Notes under the pieces: model-generated | The model's database searches: none | What the model saw: only the letters and a program-made list of their open reading frames with translations | What the model was told of the DNA's origin: nothing | Shown here: positions 50,306 to 62,402 of the stretch, piece after piece | How positions within the stretch are numbered: position 1 is the first letter of the stretch | How the letters are laid out: each line of letters opens with the position of its first letter | Translations under genes and position numbers: made by a program | Source of the DNA: Marsupella aquatica | Taxonomy: Eukaryota > Marchantiophyta | Assembly: GCA_973895155.1 (NCBI GenBank) | Contig: OZ316897.1 | Location: forward strand, 1,178,001 to 1,242,000 | Direction of reading: 5' to 3' | Length of the DNA: 64,000 nucleotides

Positions 50306-51764
50306 TAGTTCTGAGGTTTACGACAACCTAAGCGAGCACTTGTAGGATTTACCGTTTAACTTGGGCTATTTTTGAGACCCCAATAGCAAGGTTTAAGGAG
50401 ACAAACTTTAAGTTTTATGGTTTAAGGGGGGTTTAAACAAAATAAAGGGGGAAACCCCTTGTAAACAATGGGGGCTAAGAAGGGGTAGAATTGAGTGGGG
50501 CCAGGTGGAGCCCGGGAAGGCAAGCCCCCTCACTAAAGGGCTGCTGGTCCATAAGGGGCACCCCTAGGGCTTGACATGTGGAATCTTGGGGGCTAAGGAG
50601 GGAGCTCTGCGAGTAATAAGGATGAGAAGGGCGAGTGCCGGGGTGTGAGCCGGGCCAACGCATGGAGAGAGCCGGGAGGCGCAGTAGACAGAGCGCAGGA
50701 AGTCGGGGGGGAGGCTAATTTTATCCTCCCAAGAGGGGGCCAAACGGCAGCCGAGGCAAGCAAGCAGCCGGGAGGCGCAGCAGACGGGACGAAGACTGCC
50801 GGGGCAAAAAGGAAATGCGCCCTGCATAGGGTGGCGTGAAGGAAGGGGGGAAAATTAAATTCCCCCAGCCTCGGAGGTGACAGGGCACAGTGCGAGCCCT
50901 GCATAGGGCCGTGTGCTGCCAGGTGGACGCTCCCACGAGCTGTGTGAGAGGGGGACGTGGGGCCGCGAGCTGGGGCACGCATTAGTTGTGTGGAGGGGGA
51001 TTAAATCCCCCGATTAAAGGAAGGACGGGGCCCACAGTTAGGTCCTCCCAGGAGGAGGCCGCAAGGCAGCAGCCGGGGCACCTGCCGGCAGCCGAGTGAG
51101 GAAACCGGGGGGGCTTATGGAGGCGAGAGAGAGAGAGAGAGGTACAAGGGGGAGTAAATGCTCCCCAACTAGTGGGAGGCAGGTACGGGGTATAGCGAGG
51201 GCGTGAGGTGGCAGCCGTGGACTGGAGCGCAAGTGAGGTACAGACGGGAGGCATCAGGCCGAGGCGCAACTGAATAAAGGGGGACAAGTGGTGCTCGATG
51301 GGAAGCCGCAAGCTAAGAAGGGCCATCCTTAAGTTAGTAAGGAAGGGGTTTTCTCCCCCTTCGTTTATTCTTTGGTTTTTTTCTTCTTCTCGTCTTTCTC
51401 CGCCACGCGCGACTCATTCCATTGCTGAAAGCAAACTTTGAGTTCTCACATCCCATGGCCGAAAGCTCTTGAGTGTCTCCCCAACTTTCTCAAGTGCCCC
51501 CTTGGTGCTTGGCTTGGAGAGGTAGGAAGTTGAATTGAAACCTCGTGACGGTAGCGCACCGACAACATCATTGAGTGACTTCTGGGAAATTGAGAGTGGT
51601 TCTTGATCGTGATACGGGGGCCGTTCAGGCCAGGATTTAAATTCGGTGACGGGATTTTGTGATTGAGCTTTTTTTTGGAGCATGAATGCTTGATCAGCCC
51701 AAGTTCAGCGCGGCTTGCATTCGTAGATACAATGCCGCTTACCGTGAGTACATTGGGACACTAA

Positions 51765-52706
51765 TTGAGGAGGAGAGAAGAAAGAAGGGTAGCAATGAGC
51801 ACTGGACCAACAACAAGCCTCGCACCGGTTATGAGGAAGGTTTTTTGTCGAATTTACCCCAAGACCTCTGCCAAGGTGATGGAAGATTGCAAAGCTATGT
51901 TCCAGGCCATCGGGCTCACCGACTTCATGAGAGTAGAGATTAGAATCCCTCCAGGGAAGAGTTGGGACTTGGAGGCTGGAATGGAATTGGGCACGGAGGG
52001 GATTTATTTTGCATGTATTCAGCGTTTGGTAACTCATGCAGAATTGGCTAAGCTTCTATTTTTGGAGAACCAGCAGTTCTCATTCATCCCCCGGAATTTA
52101 GCCGAGGATCTCACGTTGACAATGGTGGCCTGCTGGGTGAACAATCCCACCTCCACCATGGCCATTCATCTCTCGGCTGTCAAGGATGCAGCACACGTCA
52201 AGGGATTTCTGGCCAAGGTTCACCAACGGGTCCTTGGTAATGTGAAATCCAGGGTAGTGAACGGGGAGCATTTCATAATTTCTCTGGATATTCAGAAACA
52301 TCTAGCCCATGCTTACAGATGGTGGTATTACGGATTGACCAAGCTATTGGCCGCTGATCCTATGAGTCTGAAACCGGGGGGAGCTTTGCATTTGATGGGG
52401 TCATTTTTGTTGGCCAGGGCAGAAGGATTGATTGCCTCCCCGGGCCCCAAAGAAGCTGGGTCATCCCTTACCATAGAAATCCGCAACATTGCCACTACCA
52501 TCTTGGGGAAACTCATGGAGGTGCCAATAGTGTCAACAGGAATGGGAAAAAGTCAAGTCGAGGAAGAAATCCAGGATGAGGAGTACACGTTGGAGTGGCT
52601 AGAATCTCTGGTGGGGAACCCCAAGGAGCCCCTTGCTTATGTCATTCCAGAGGTCTACTTGGCAGAATTACGGGATTTTTGTGAGGGGGCCCATGAGGGG
52701 CTCTGA
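51765..52706 (+). CDS. Conserved unknown ORF of cassette A
   Basis: A 313-residue ORF. Shared landmarks with cassette B include VKGFLAKVHQRVLG, AHAYRWWYYGL, GSFLLARAEGLI, EIRNIATTILG and EWLESLVGNPKEPL. An upstream in-frame ATG context is unclear, so the start is uncertain. In B the frame continues straight into the coiled coil, whereas here a TGA at 52704-52706 stops it. The fold may be a diverged plant mobile-type domain, but I see no diagnostic motif. Confidence 0.5.
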   Translation: MRRREERRVAMSTGPTTSLAPVMRKVFCRIYPKTSAKVMEDCKAMFQAIGLTDFMRVEIRIPPGKSWDLEAGMELGTEGIYFACIQRLVTHAELAKLLFLENQQFSFIPRNLAEDLTLTMVACWVNNPTSTMAIHLSAVKDAAHVKGFLAKVHQRVLGNVKSRVVNGEHFIISLDIQKHLAHAYRWWYYGLTKLLAADPMSLKPGGALHLMGSFLLARAEGLIASPGPKEAGSSLTIEIRNIATTILGKLMEVPIVSTGMGKSQVEEEIQDEEYTLEWLESLVGNPKEPLAYVIPEVYLAELRDFCEGAHEGL

Positions 52707-53526
52707 AAGCTAGCCCACACATTGAGAGATGCGCTCTCAAGTAGGCCAACACAAGGGTGGAAACATTGCAGCAGGGTACCGCGTCGATGAAGGAGGTGAT
52801 CAAAGCTAAGGAGGAGGCCACAAAAGAGAATGCCAAGCTTCTCCAGGCGGCTCAAGTGGAGATTTCTCACTTCTTGAGGGGGGCCTTGTCTACCAAGGCC
52901 AAAGAAGCGGAGGAAGTTGGGGTGTTGAGGGAAGCATTGGCCAAAGAGAAGCAGAATACGAGAGAAGTGGAGAGGTTAAGAGGTCAGATTGCAGAACTAC
53001 GGAGTCAGGTGGGGATCTTTGAGACTAGGGCCAAATGGAGTGAGGCCTTGAGTTTGGGGAAGCAGAAGAGTTCCTGCCCACCTTTCCCCTGACCTGGTCT
53101 CCAAGGCCATTGAAGTACGGTCCCCTGCTGGAAGCAGCCAAGAAGAATCAGGAGAAGAATAAGAGCTTGGAGAAGAAGCTCAAGGAGGTACGTAAGTCAT
53201 TACGGGAGGCCCAGGTCAATATGGGAACCCCGGGGATGCCGCCCAGATCTGTGACACCAGGGACTCCTATGGCCACCGGGCAGGTTTTACCGTTGGAGTT
53301 GCAGTCCGGGGAGGAGGCTGCTTTGTGGAAGGATACCATCGGTGAGGGCTATGTCATGGCTTGGCAAGCCTTGGCGGCATTGAGGAAGCATGGGAGCACT
53401 AGCGGGAGGAATACACCTGTGAAGAAGAAGAGAAGCGGAGAAGTCTCCACTCCAATTGAGAGCGACGAAGAGACCAACTCACGGGGCTCAAGCCATGGCA
53501 CTGTGAGTGAGAAGGAGGAGGACTAG
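52707..53526 (+). pseudogene. Broken coiled-coil part of cassette A
   Basis: Two frames (52757-53092 and 53110-53526) encode heptad-rich sequence (EEATKENAKLLQAAQVEI, VERLRGQIAELRSQVG) and a tail with GEVSTPIESDEE. The frame shifts near 52,740 and 53,095. The second break occurs at the same place in cassette B. Confidence 0.55.
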
Positions 53527-54207
53527 GGTAGCCATACGGATTTGGTCGTATGATCTCTAGATTTTTAAACTTTTTGGAAAGGTGCACTCACGGGCTTGTT
53601 GGAAAGAGCTCACGGAGTTGATTTCAACAAGAGGCAGCGCTCCTCAAATGGAGCCAGGATGAGTAAGTTAGGGCCCGACAAAGTTGGTAAGTAAGTGATA
53701 TTGAAATGGCCATAACTCGGTCGTCCGACGTCCGTTTTGGGAGCGGTTTTGTGATTCATGATCAGAGGGAGTGGGGCTACCCAAGGGTGAGCTCAGAGGT
53801 GCAATCAGAATGGCACCTAGTTTTGGCAATAGTGGGGTTCCTTGCATTTTTGCGGTTCACGGAGCAATGTTGGGGCGCCGTCAAAGGCACCGTCGGTTCC
53901 ATAGTTAGATTAGGGTTTTAGAAGCATGTGTGTGCTGCATGCTTTAGGAATAGGGATTTCTTTCATGAAGGTTTTAGCGGCACCACTAGGGTAGCCGCCA
54001 TTCTTGTGACCCCGTGAGGGGTGCTTTGGTGTGTTTTTTTTTAGTATTTAAGGGGAGAGCCCCGGAATAGTAGGGGGCAAATAAATCTAGTGTTCATTTT
54101 AGGGAAGTTAGCTCATAGCCAGAAGGGGAAATCGAGCCAAAGTAGTGAGGTAGAGGTGTAGCGCTTGGCACAGTGAGGCAGGAGTTGGCCCGAAAATGTA
54201 AATTTTG

Positions 54208-54903
54208 ATCAAGTCTACCGACTAGCCGGCTCATTCACAATTGGGTGTACCTTGCAGGAACCACTATCAGGACTCAAAAACATGTTTTTTTAGTGAAAAA
54301 TGACTTTCGTAACATGGAAAAAGGTTCATCATGATTTTATCTCAAGACATTTAAGTCTAATTTTTTCACAAGACTATTTTTCATGGTGTAACCTACCTCA
54401 CCGTGTAGATACATCAAAGTTTCAACTGTTTTAAGGGATCCTATTATTGATGGCCCTAAATAAGCCAAAATTACTAATTATTTTTGTCCTGTATATAAAG
54501 GTTTAGTGTGTGTCACTATTTAAGTTTTGAAATATAAGATTATGCTATTAGTATGCATGCTTTGGTAAAATTTCATTATCTAAAATGCATTTTTTAGAGT
54601 CCTTTTGAGTCCTGAAATGATGTGACCCGTTGCGTGACAAGTCCTTTTATCAATCTTTGAAGGACATATAAGGAAAGCTTCAAAGTTTCAAATGCTAGAT
54701 AGTTTAATGAATGTTATCAACCTATAGGATGTTTATTAAGTATAGTACATCAAATTTTCTATATCATCTTATTACATCCTAAAAATGATATCCTAAAGCA
54801 TAATAAACTATGGTCACTTTTGAGTGTGACGTTCCTTTTGGGTCCTCCAATTGTGAATGAGGCCAACCGCTCTGTTTTTGATCAAGTCTTATGGACTACG
54901 CCA
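54208..54903. mobile_element. Possible terminal-inverted-repeat element between the cassettes
   Basis: GGCTCATTCACAATTGG near 54231 is answered by CCAATTGTGAATGAGG near 54849. Outside these, TTTTGATCAAGTCT occurs in direct orientation at about 54206 and 54878. The interior (about 600 bp) is AT-rich and non-coding. Exact ends and target duplication are unclear. Confidence 0.4.
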
Positions 54904-56190
54904 CACACACACTCCTACTGGTCGTTGGTGGAGTGCTGTCACCACCCCTCCTACTCACATGGTTGACCAAACCGTGCAAGGATTCCTTAGACACTTCTTG
55001 GGAAAGAACACAATCGTGAACCAGAAAAGGTAAAGATGTTGTATAGATGGAAGAATCAAAAGTGTCTCTTATCACTTAAAAACTTGAGTTTCGATCCCTT
55101 TAAGAACAGAACTAGATTGAATTGAACATTTTTATCTTTTTGAGAGTTTTAGAGCCTCTTACTCTCTATTATTCACATTTACTCCTAATCAGTAGTAAAC
55201 AAATTAATCAAAACAAACACAAATGGTCTTCTGAGTTATAGGAGAGAATAAGCTTAGACTAAGATGATTTAATTAGCATTTTAACATTGCCACTCCTTAA
55301 GAAAGGACTCTGGTCTTAGCATGTATAGAATGGTAACTTGCTATCAATCTTCAATCAACCTTTCTCTTTAACCTATAATAATGTTGATTGTGGGAATTCT
55401 GCTCACCAAACCCAGGGTAATTTTCTGGTTACAAATGCAATGATAAACTTTAAGATGCCGTCAACATGATTCGACTAAGTATGATACATGACTTAAGTCA
55501 AATTCTAAAGTTTATTCCAGTGCATAGTAATTGGTACTAATTACTCTGAGAATGGAATTTTGCCTCTCACAAACAAAATTCATCCTCAAATTGGCTAACG
55601 AATCTCGTCACAGCAAGTAAGCTTAGCAGTGAATTCGATGTGAATCTCAGAAGCTAATTATTAAACTCAATCACCACAAATGTGTCATGAATTTAATCAT
55701 ACTTCAAAATCAAGCTTTACTTCCATACAAGACCTTGACTCTCCAAGTCTTGTTACAATGGAAGGAGGAGAATTAGATAGCAAATTCCAAACTGAATAAG
55801 ATTCTCTTTTCCCATGGAGTAACTTTAAAAGACTTTATAGGTTTGGAAGCCTAACATAAAGGAGGTATGGAAATGTATACCCTTTTGAGACTAACAAAAC
55901 TTGACAAAATATGATTCTAATACTAAGTTCCAACAAAAACTAAGTCTAAGTGTTGAAATGGCTAAGTGTCATTAAACTTTTCTAATAGAATATAAGATTT
56001 GACTAGATTTCTATATTTTTAATTCCTCATAACTAACACCCAAAATGCTGATTTTCCTACAGTGGCTTGTACTACCTTCAATCTGCAAGCAGGAAAAATC
56101 TCAGACTTTTCTGAGTGGTCTAAGTACTTCAAAGAAATTGGATAAAAGTGTTGTTGGATGGAAATTGAATTTAACACAGATGTTTTTAAG
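54904..56190. other. AT-rich stretch without recognisable gene
   Basis: No coding exon or clear repeat seen. Confidence 0.45.
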
Positions 56191-56207
56191 TGTCGGAAAC
56201 TAAGTAC

Positions 56208-56365
56208 GTGGACGCTTTGCAAACCGTCAGAGTATTGGGGACACTTTCAGGAGCGTCCATACTTTTGTCATCGGGGTTAGGGACATTTTCCAAGGCGTCA
56301 AGTCTTGAAGTCGGACGCTTTCAGAAGCGTCATAATTTTGGTGGACGCTTTCAGGAAGCGTCCAA
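56208..56365. repeat. GGACGCTT hairpin repeats
   Basis: At least four related copies of GGACGCTTTCAGG followed by AGCGTCC-type arms. The best (about 56342-56362) has perfect 8-bp arms GGACGCTT and AAGCGTCC around TCAGG. Confidence 0.7.
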
Positions 56366-57601
56366 AAAAGAATACTGTAGACAAAGACTTAGTAACTTTG
56401 AAAAAATCATAACTTCTTAACGGCTGCTCCGATGAAGCTCAAATCTTGCTAGGATAATCTCCTATGTTCATTCCATTTGCTGCCCAAGTTTCAGACATTT
56501 CTGAGGTCTCTATCATTTTAAATAAAATAGGAGGAGATTTAACTTTGTAATCTACGTCAAACACTTAGAATCTGTGCAGAAACTAAGTTTCTTCACAAAA
56601 AGACTGCAAAAATTTGGGAATAAGCTCCAAACAAGGTAATCCAAACAAAATGTCCATCCACAATGCCACACCAAAACTTGAGGAATCAAACCAAATCCAT
56701 ATCTTTTGGCAAAACGTCGTAACACATTGCAAGGACAACCTGGCCTCCTGCCGTCTGCCCAACTCCCTCCTCACTGGGGCAAGTGCTACACCTCTACCTC
56801 ACTACGCTGGCTTGATTCCCTCTTTTGGCTATGAGCTAACTTCCCTCAAACCAACACTAGACTCAGGTCCCCCCCTTCACTACTCCGGGGCTCTCCCCCT
56901 AAATACTCAAAACAACACACCAAAGCACCCCTCACGGGGTCACAAGGATGGCGGCTACCCTAGCGGCGCCGCTAAAACCCTTCACAAAGAAATCCCTAAC
57001 CTAAAACATGCGGCACACACATGCTCCTGAAAACCCTAAACTAACTACGGGACCATCGGTGCCTTCGACGGTGCCAACCGTAATCATCCGTAGTCTCGGG
57101 GAAGTGAGGGGGCCACTCATGGTTGAAACCTCAAATATGTCCAACTACTGCCCTGAGGGGAGCCTTGCATAGCTTTGCTCCTCCTGATCACGAATCCGTA
57201 AACGGCTCCGCAAATAGACTCCGGACGACCCAGTTATGGCCGTTTCAGTATCCCGTACCAACCAACTTCGCGGGGCCCTATCTTCCTCATCCTGGCAAGA
57301 TGTGACATCTTGCCCTATCTTCCAACAAGCCCGTGATTTCCCTCATCCATGGTGTTGCATAATTCAAAATCCGTACGACCAACGTCCGTACACCTCACTA
57401 GTCTTCTCTCGACTCACTCATGGAACCAGGACTCCACCCCCTAGAATCCTCACTACCAGCGCCTCCCAATGATGTGGGTGTAACAGTCCCAATCCTCCGT
57501 ACCAGGGGAGTCCTTCCCGGGGTTTGGCCAGAGGTCCTTCGTCTCCTCAAGGCCGCCAAAGCCTGCCAGGCCCTCACATAGCCTTGGCTGACCGTGTCCT
57601 T

Positions 57602-57862
57602 TCATAGAGCGGCTTCCTCCCCTCCCCGCAATTCCAAGGGTAAGACCTGACCGGTAGCCAAAGGGGTTCCTAGGTTTGCGGTCCTGGGTGGCATATCCAA
57701 CATTCCTGCTATCCCTTGACTAGGTGAGACTTCCGTTAGTAATGACGGAGACACGATGGCCCCGTGACTCCCTTGGGTTTCCCGTAATGATTTACGGGAC
57801 TCCCATAACTTCTTCTCCAATATCTTACACTTCTCCTTGTTTTTCCTTGCTGAATCCAACAT
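57602..57862 (-). pseudogene. Coiled-coil tail of cassette B
   Basis: Frame with ARKNKEKCKILEKKLWESRK and ATGQVLPLELRGGEEAAL, equivalent to the tail frame of cassette A at 53110 onward. It stops early after GGEEAAL, where A continues. Confidence 0.5.
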
Positions 57863-57899
57863 GGGCCCATATTCTGAGTCACCTCTGTTACCACCATCT

Positions 57900-58940
57900 C
57901 TATAGCCTTAGAGACCAAGTCAGGGGGAGAGTAGGGCTAGGTGAGGATGGGCTTTTCCTCTTCCCCAACCTCAACATGTCGTTTCTCTTGGCCCTGGTCT
58001 CATGGAGCCCAACCTGACCCCGTAACTCCACAACTTGTCGCTTCAGTCTCTCCACCTCACCGGTGCTCTGCTTGAGCTTGGCCAATTCTTCCCTCAAAGC
58101 CTCCACCTCTAATGCTTCCTTAGCCTTGGTAGACAAGGCTCCGTGTAACTGAGAAATCTGAACCTGTGCCTCCGTAAGTTGTTTACCTTGCTCTTGGATT
58201 ATCACCTCCTTAGCCTTTATTACTTCCTTCAAGGCCTGGTTGCTTGTCTGCAAGGTTTCCATCCTGGCGTTGGCTTGGTTGAGGGCCTCTCTCAAGGTTT
58301 GGCACAACTTCAGTCCCTCATGCACCCCCTCGCGGAAATCACGTAATTCAGCCAAATATACCTCGGGCACATCGTAATCAAGGGGCTCCTCCGGATTCCC
58401 CACAAGCGACTCCATCCACTCCACCGTGCTATCTTCATCCGGGTCCTCTTCGGTAGTGATGTTGGCTGTTGGTTCAGACGGTGATTCCTTCGCGAGACTA
58501 CCCAAGATGGTAGTTGCAATCCTCCGTATTTCCGTGGTGAAGGGTGGCACCGCTTCTCCAGTCTCCGGAGAGGGGAGGAGCCCCTCTGACCTGGCCAAGA
58601 GGAATGACACCATCAAATGCACGCTTCCTCCGGACTTCACATTTTTAGGATCCATGGCCAACGTTTTCTTCAGCCCAAAGTACCACCATCCGTAAGTGTG
58701 ACTTGGGTGAGCTTTGATGTCATTGGCAATAGCCAATTGATCTCCACTCACCATTCCAGATTGCCTTCGGCCAAGCATCCGTTGGTGTATCTTGGCCACC
58801 AACCCCTTGAAAGCTGGTTCCTTGAATGATGAAAGGGGAATGTTGGTCACGGAGGTGGGATCTCTCACAACTCTAGCCAGCTGTTCCAACATAAGTATCC
58901 CTGGTGGCTCCGTTGGCTGAAAAGTGAACGGACAACTCAT
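57900..58940 (-). CDS. Conserved unknown plus coiled-coil ORF of cassette B
   Basis: A 346-residue minus-strand ORF. Its first 200 residues match cassette A (VAKIHQRMLG, SHTYGWWYFGL, VSFLLARSEGLL, EIRRIATTILG, EWMESLVGNPEEPL). It then continues without a break into a coiled coil (NARMETLQTSNQALKEVIKA, VERLKRQVVELRGQVG). The N-terminal third present in A lies in broken sequence upstream. It shows that in the ancestral cassette the globular part and coiled coil were one protein. Confidence 0.55.
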   Translation of the reverse strand: MSCPFTFQPTEPPGILMLEQLARVVRDPTSVTNIPLSSFKEPAFKGLVAKIHQRMLGRRQSGMVSGDQLAIANDIKAHPSHTYGWWYFGLKKTLAMDPKNVKSGGSVHLMVSFLLARSEGLLPSPETGEAVPPFTTEIRRIATTILGSLAKESPSEPTANITTEEDPDEDSTVEWMESLVGNPEEPLDYDVPEVYLAELRDFREGVHEGLKLCQTLREALNQANARMETLQTSNQALKEVIKAKEVIIQEQGKQLTEAQVQISQLHGALSTKAKEALEVEALREELAKLKQSTGEVERLKRQVVELRGQVGLHETRAKRNDMLRLGKRKSPSSPSPTLPLTWSLRL

Positions 58941-60325
58941 TCACATTCGGCTCCTTCACCCTAAACTCCTTCCTTCACTCGTATCACAATTCACTCTCTG
59001 GCCCAAAGAAAAATCTCGATAACACAATCAAATGCCCACAGCCAGACCACCAAGAAAACTGTCACAAAAAGTCTCACGTACACGGCAATTATCCGACAAT
59101 TATCCCCCAAATCCTTGCTTCCCTTAGCCCGAACGGTTCCCATGTCACGATTGGCTCCACCCCTATCACCAGGGCACCCCGACGCTGTCGTCACAAATGT
59201 TTCTGAAGCAAGCATTCAATCCTCCAACACCACTCAATGCCGGGCTCCGGGAAAAGAACTAGGAAAACAACTAGAGAGAAAAACTCTGGGAAAATTGGAG
59301 AACTAGGATGCACTTTACAAAGGAAGTAGTTTTGAGGGAAGCTTTCGGCATCTCAAGGGAAGCGAAAAAAATCAAGGGAAAGAAAAAGGGGCGTGGTTTC
59401 CTTAAGGGCATAAGCCCCTTTTTATGTGTGCTTCGGGGTGCCAGGTGCCTCATATTGCCCCTTCCCCGTCTGGTCCTACTCGCCCAAGGATTAGGGAGTA
59501 TTTACCCCCTTACGTGCGCCTACCTGCCTCCCGGAAGTTGGGGCTTAATTTGCCCCAACCACTACCTCCTACCTGCCTTTCGAAGTCTCCCGAAGCCTCC
59601 CTCCACCTGCCAGCTCCTTCCTACGCGCGGCCCTCTTACCCGGATCCTCCAAGGCCGGGGGATTTAATCCCCCCAACCTCAACACGCAGCCCTATGCAGG
59701 GGGCATTTTCCCTGCCTTGGCAGCTTTCCTTTTGGGCTTTGGCTGCTTTGCGCCTCCACCTTGCGCCCTGGCAGCACTCACCCGAGCAGCACTCACCCTG
59801 GCATCCTTATGGGGGTTTTAAATCCCATTTTCTCCCCGCGCCCATCCTTCGCGCCCCGGCTGCTCACCATGGCCGCCCACTCGCGGGCTTGCCCCATCAG
59901 GCAGCGCCCTTGAGAAGGGCTCGCCTCCCTATGCAGGGGCTCGCCCCGGCTGTTTCCTTGCCCTAGCTGCTGACGTGCTTGCGGGCTCACCAAAGTGCCC
60001 CGGCCAAGCCTGCCACTCGTGGCAACCCCTCAAACGGGGGATAATAATTCCCCCCCTTAGGCTCCCTTTTATTCCTCTTTTTACAAGGGGGTCTCAACGA
60101 TAGCTCAAGCAAAACGGTAAGTCCTATGGGGTTGGCCCTAGCGCTTTTTAAGGTCCCAAAATATCTGCTTAGGTCGCCAAAAATCTTAGAACTGTTACGA
60201 GAGAAAGAATATAAAGTCACTCGGGGCATCATCAACCTATAATGGCGGAATTAACTAAAAGTTTGTAAAAACAGCTTATTTACAGTGGCTATTAACAAGG
60301 CACACCCCTCTGCAACCCATTATTT

Positions 60326-61387
60326 GTGATTTTGAGTGACATGGACCTCGTCACACTATGGGACACTGAAAGGGAGATCCCGGCTAGCGCTCGGATTAGA
60401 ATTAGAGATGACTTTATAATCTGGCAGCCTGTTACATTCAGGAACATCCCGTATCATTGCTTTAAATGCAACCTTAAAGGTCATCTAGCTAGAGACTGTG
60501 TCATGGGAAGCACGGAAGTGGAGAATGAAGCTCCGAGATTATCTAAGAAGACTTTGGACCCGGTGGCTACCCTTACCGGGTGGCTGAAGTGGCAACGGAT
60601 CCTCCTTCAGCGGTAGCTGAGGTACGTACTGATGGTCTTCAGCTTAAGCCTGGTATGGTTCCAGGTCATACTGGAGTGGAAGCAGACTGTATATTGCAGG
60701 TGGAAAATATTTTGTTGCAGGCTAGACAGTGGTACACAAGGAGGAATTATTGGGGCTGCACCTGTGACTGTCGGTGATCAGAATGGTAGCGGACCGTCTG
60801 GGGTTTTCAGGTTGGGGGTCGGACCCTCTTTTCTTGTGGACCCTGGGGATGCTGGTGTGCACCTGGACACTTTGGGGCTTGACGAGAGGGGGACAGGGGA
60901 CAATGGTGAAGGAGTTGACGGGGGAAGGAGCCTGGGTGAAGCTAGGCCTAACACTTTGCTGCAGCCGGGGACTGTTGGTGCTGATGACTACTCATTTCAT
61001 GGGGATACTGACATGGAGCTCTCAAAGTACGAAGTATACATATCACAAAGTCAAACTAAACTTAGAGCCAAGAAACAAGAGCTGAGAACCCCCCCGAATC
61101 GCAAACTGGAAAAAGATAAGATGGAAGGGAAAAAACAGCGCTCCTTAAGCTTCTCACATGAGCCGTTGTTGGTTGCAGAGGGAAGTGGACCGGGAGGTGT
61201 TCCTGCTGCCACTGAGGAGGCTGGGGAGATAGCGGAACATATGGGTGGGTCTGCTAGGAGCTTGACTCCACTGGTTACTTCTTCTCCTGTGGGGACTCGG
61301 ATCCTGAGTAACCCGGTACTAGGGGTCACTCCCCCGGCTGAAAGAATTGGCAGGGTGGCCTCACCTGGGGCTCGTCCTTGTATCTAG
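60326..61387 (+). pseudogene. LINE ORF1 (C-terminal part)
   Basis: Opens with DLVTLWDTEREIPASARIRI and a zinc knuckle CFKCNLKGHLARDC, as in plant L1 ORF1 proteins. A frameshift near 60,590 and another near 60,740 separate it from a Gly/Pro-rich tail ending at 61387. The RNA-binding N-terminus is missing. Confidence 0.65.
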
Positions 61388-61436
61388 GTGAGGGGGATTG
61401 TTGGATCCTCGGGCTTACCTCTGTTGGATAGCCTGA

Positions 61437-62390
61437 ATGGATAGCCCGTGGAAAATTGCCTTTTGGAATGTGTGCGGGCTGTGTGAGCCCAATAGGAAAC
61501 ATGTGATCAAAAACTGGGCCGTGGCATTAAGGCCCCCTCTGGATATATTTGCATTACAAGAAGTGAAGTCAGAACAGTTCAGATTGGACATTGCCCTACG
61601 TACTATTCTACCACTGTATCAACACTTCTCTACGGCCCCGGATGAGGGACATGGGGGGTCAGCCCTGCTCATGCATACAACCCTTGCTTAAAGTGATTAG
61701 ATCCGGTACACTTGAGCTTGGGAGAGCGGTATGGGTGATTATTGAGCATACTAGTGATCTGATTGGAGTGGTAAGTGTGTATGCCCCCAACTCTGCAAGA
61801 CAACGGGATTTGTTATGGCATGATCTCAAGGTAGAAATGCCACAAGCAAACTGGATTTTGTGCGGTGATTTCAACATGACTGAATCTAGGATGGTATCAT
61901 CGAGCGGATCCTCCTTACTGAAGGGACAGGAGGCAGAATTTTGGTGTTTTTTACAAGTGCGATTGGATCTTATTGATGTGTATAACCTGGGCCGCACAGT
62001 GATAGGATCAAGATGCACGTGGAGACGCCTCCGGCATGCAAACCTCACCCAGTCTAGACTGGACAGGTTTTACCTTAGTGGTCTTGGAGGTTGGATTGTT
62101 GGCACTGTGGAGCTAATTAACTCATGATGGGGGCTCGTCACTGTCGGACCATGATCCCATTGTGGCTGTTTTGCGCTTTCAGATTGAGGAGAGGGAATCT
62201 GAAAGAGATAAGTCCCACTTTTTTAAAGCTAACCCATACATACTTCGGGATCCAAAGAATATTGATCAATTGGAGGCTGCCTGGTGGGCGGGGGGGGGAG
62301 GGCAAGGTGAACCCTCATAGTTTGCATTTCTCTTGTGCATGTAATAGACTGCGGAAAAAATATATGGAGCTGCAATCCTCACCAAGATAG
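61437..62390 (+). pseudogene. LINE ORF2 endonuclease domain, frameshifted
   Basis: Starts MDSPWKIAFWNVCGL, followed by FALQEVKSEQ (catalytic Glu), and after a frameshift near 61,685 by VVSVYAPNSARQR, WILCGDFNMTE and, in another frame near 62,140, SDHDP. These are the AP-endonuclease-like motifs of L1 ORF2. Confidence 0.8.
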
Positions 62391-62402
62391 TCTGAGGAGG
62401 AG

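Larger units (their letters stand above)
50190..54205 (+). mobile_element. Cassette copy A: LTR-like unit with unknown ORF and coiled coil
   Basis: About 4 kb whose leader, ORFs and tail match, in inverted orientation, the unit at 56755-60300. Homology starts near TGTGCCATG (50190), runs through a G/C-rich leader, the ORFs and a GTGACCCCGTGAGGGGTGC block, and fades after GAGTTGGCCCG (about 54203). Its layout (leader, globular ORF, coiled-coil ORF, non-coding tail with no gag or pol) parallels the giant LTR of the Gypsy element, so it may be a solo LTR of a related family. No target duplication was found. Confidence 0.6.
56755..60300 (-). mobile_element. Cassette copy B, inverted relative to A
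   Basis: About 3.5 kb homologous to 50190-54205 on the opposite strand. The end nearest 60300 corresponds to A's start (minus strand TGTGCCTTGTTAATAGCC), and the end near 56755 to A's tail (GTGAGGAGGGAGTTGG). The copies differ in many indels, so this is an old pair or two related family members rather than a recent palindromic duplication. It abuts the LINE at about 60310. Confidence 0.6.
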
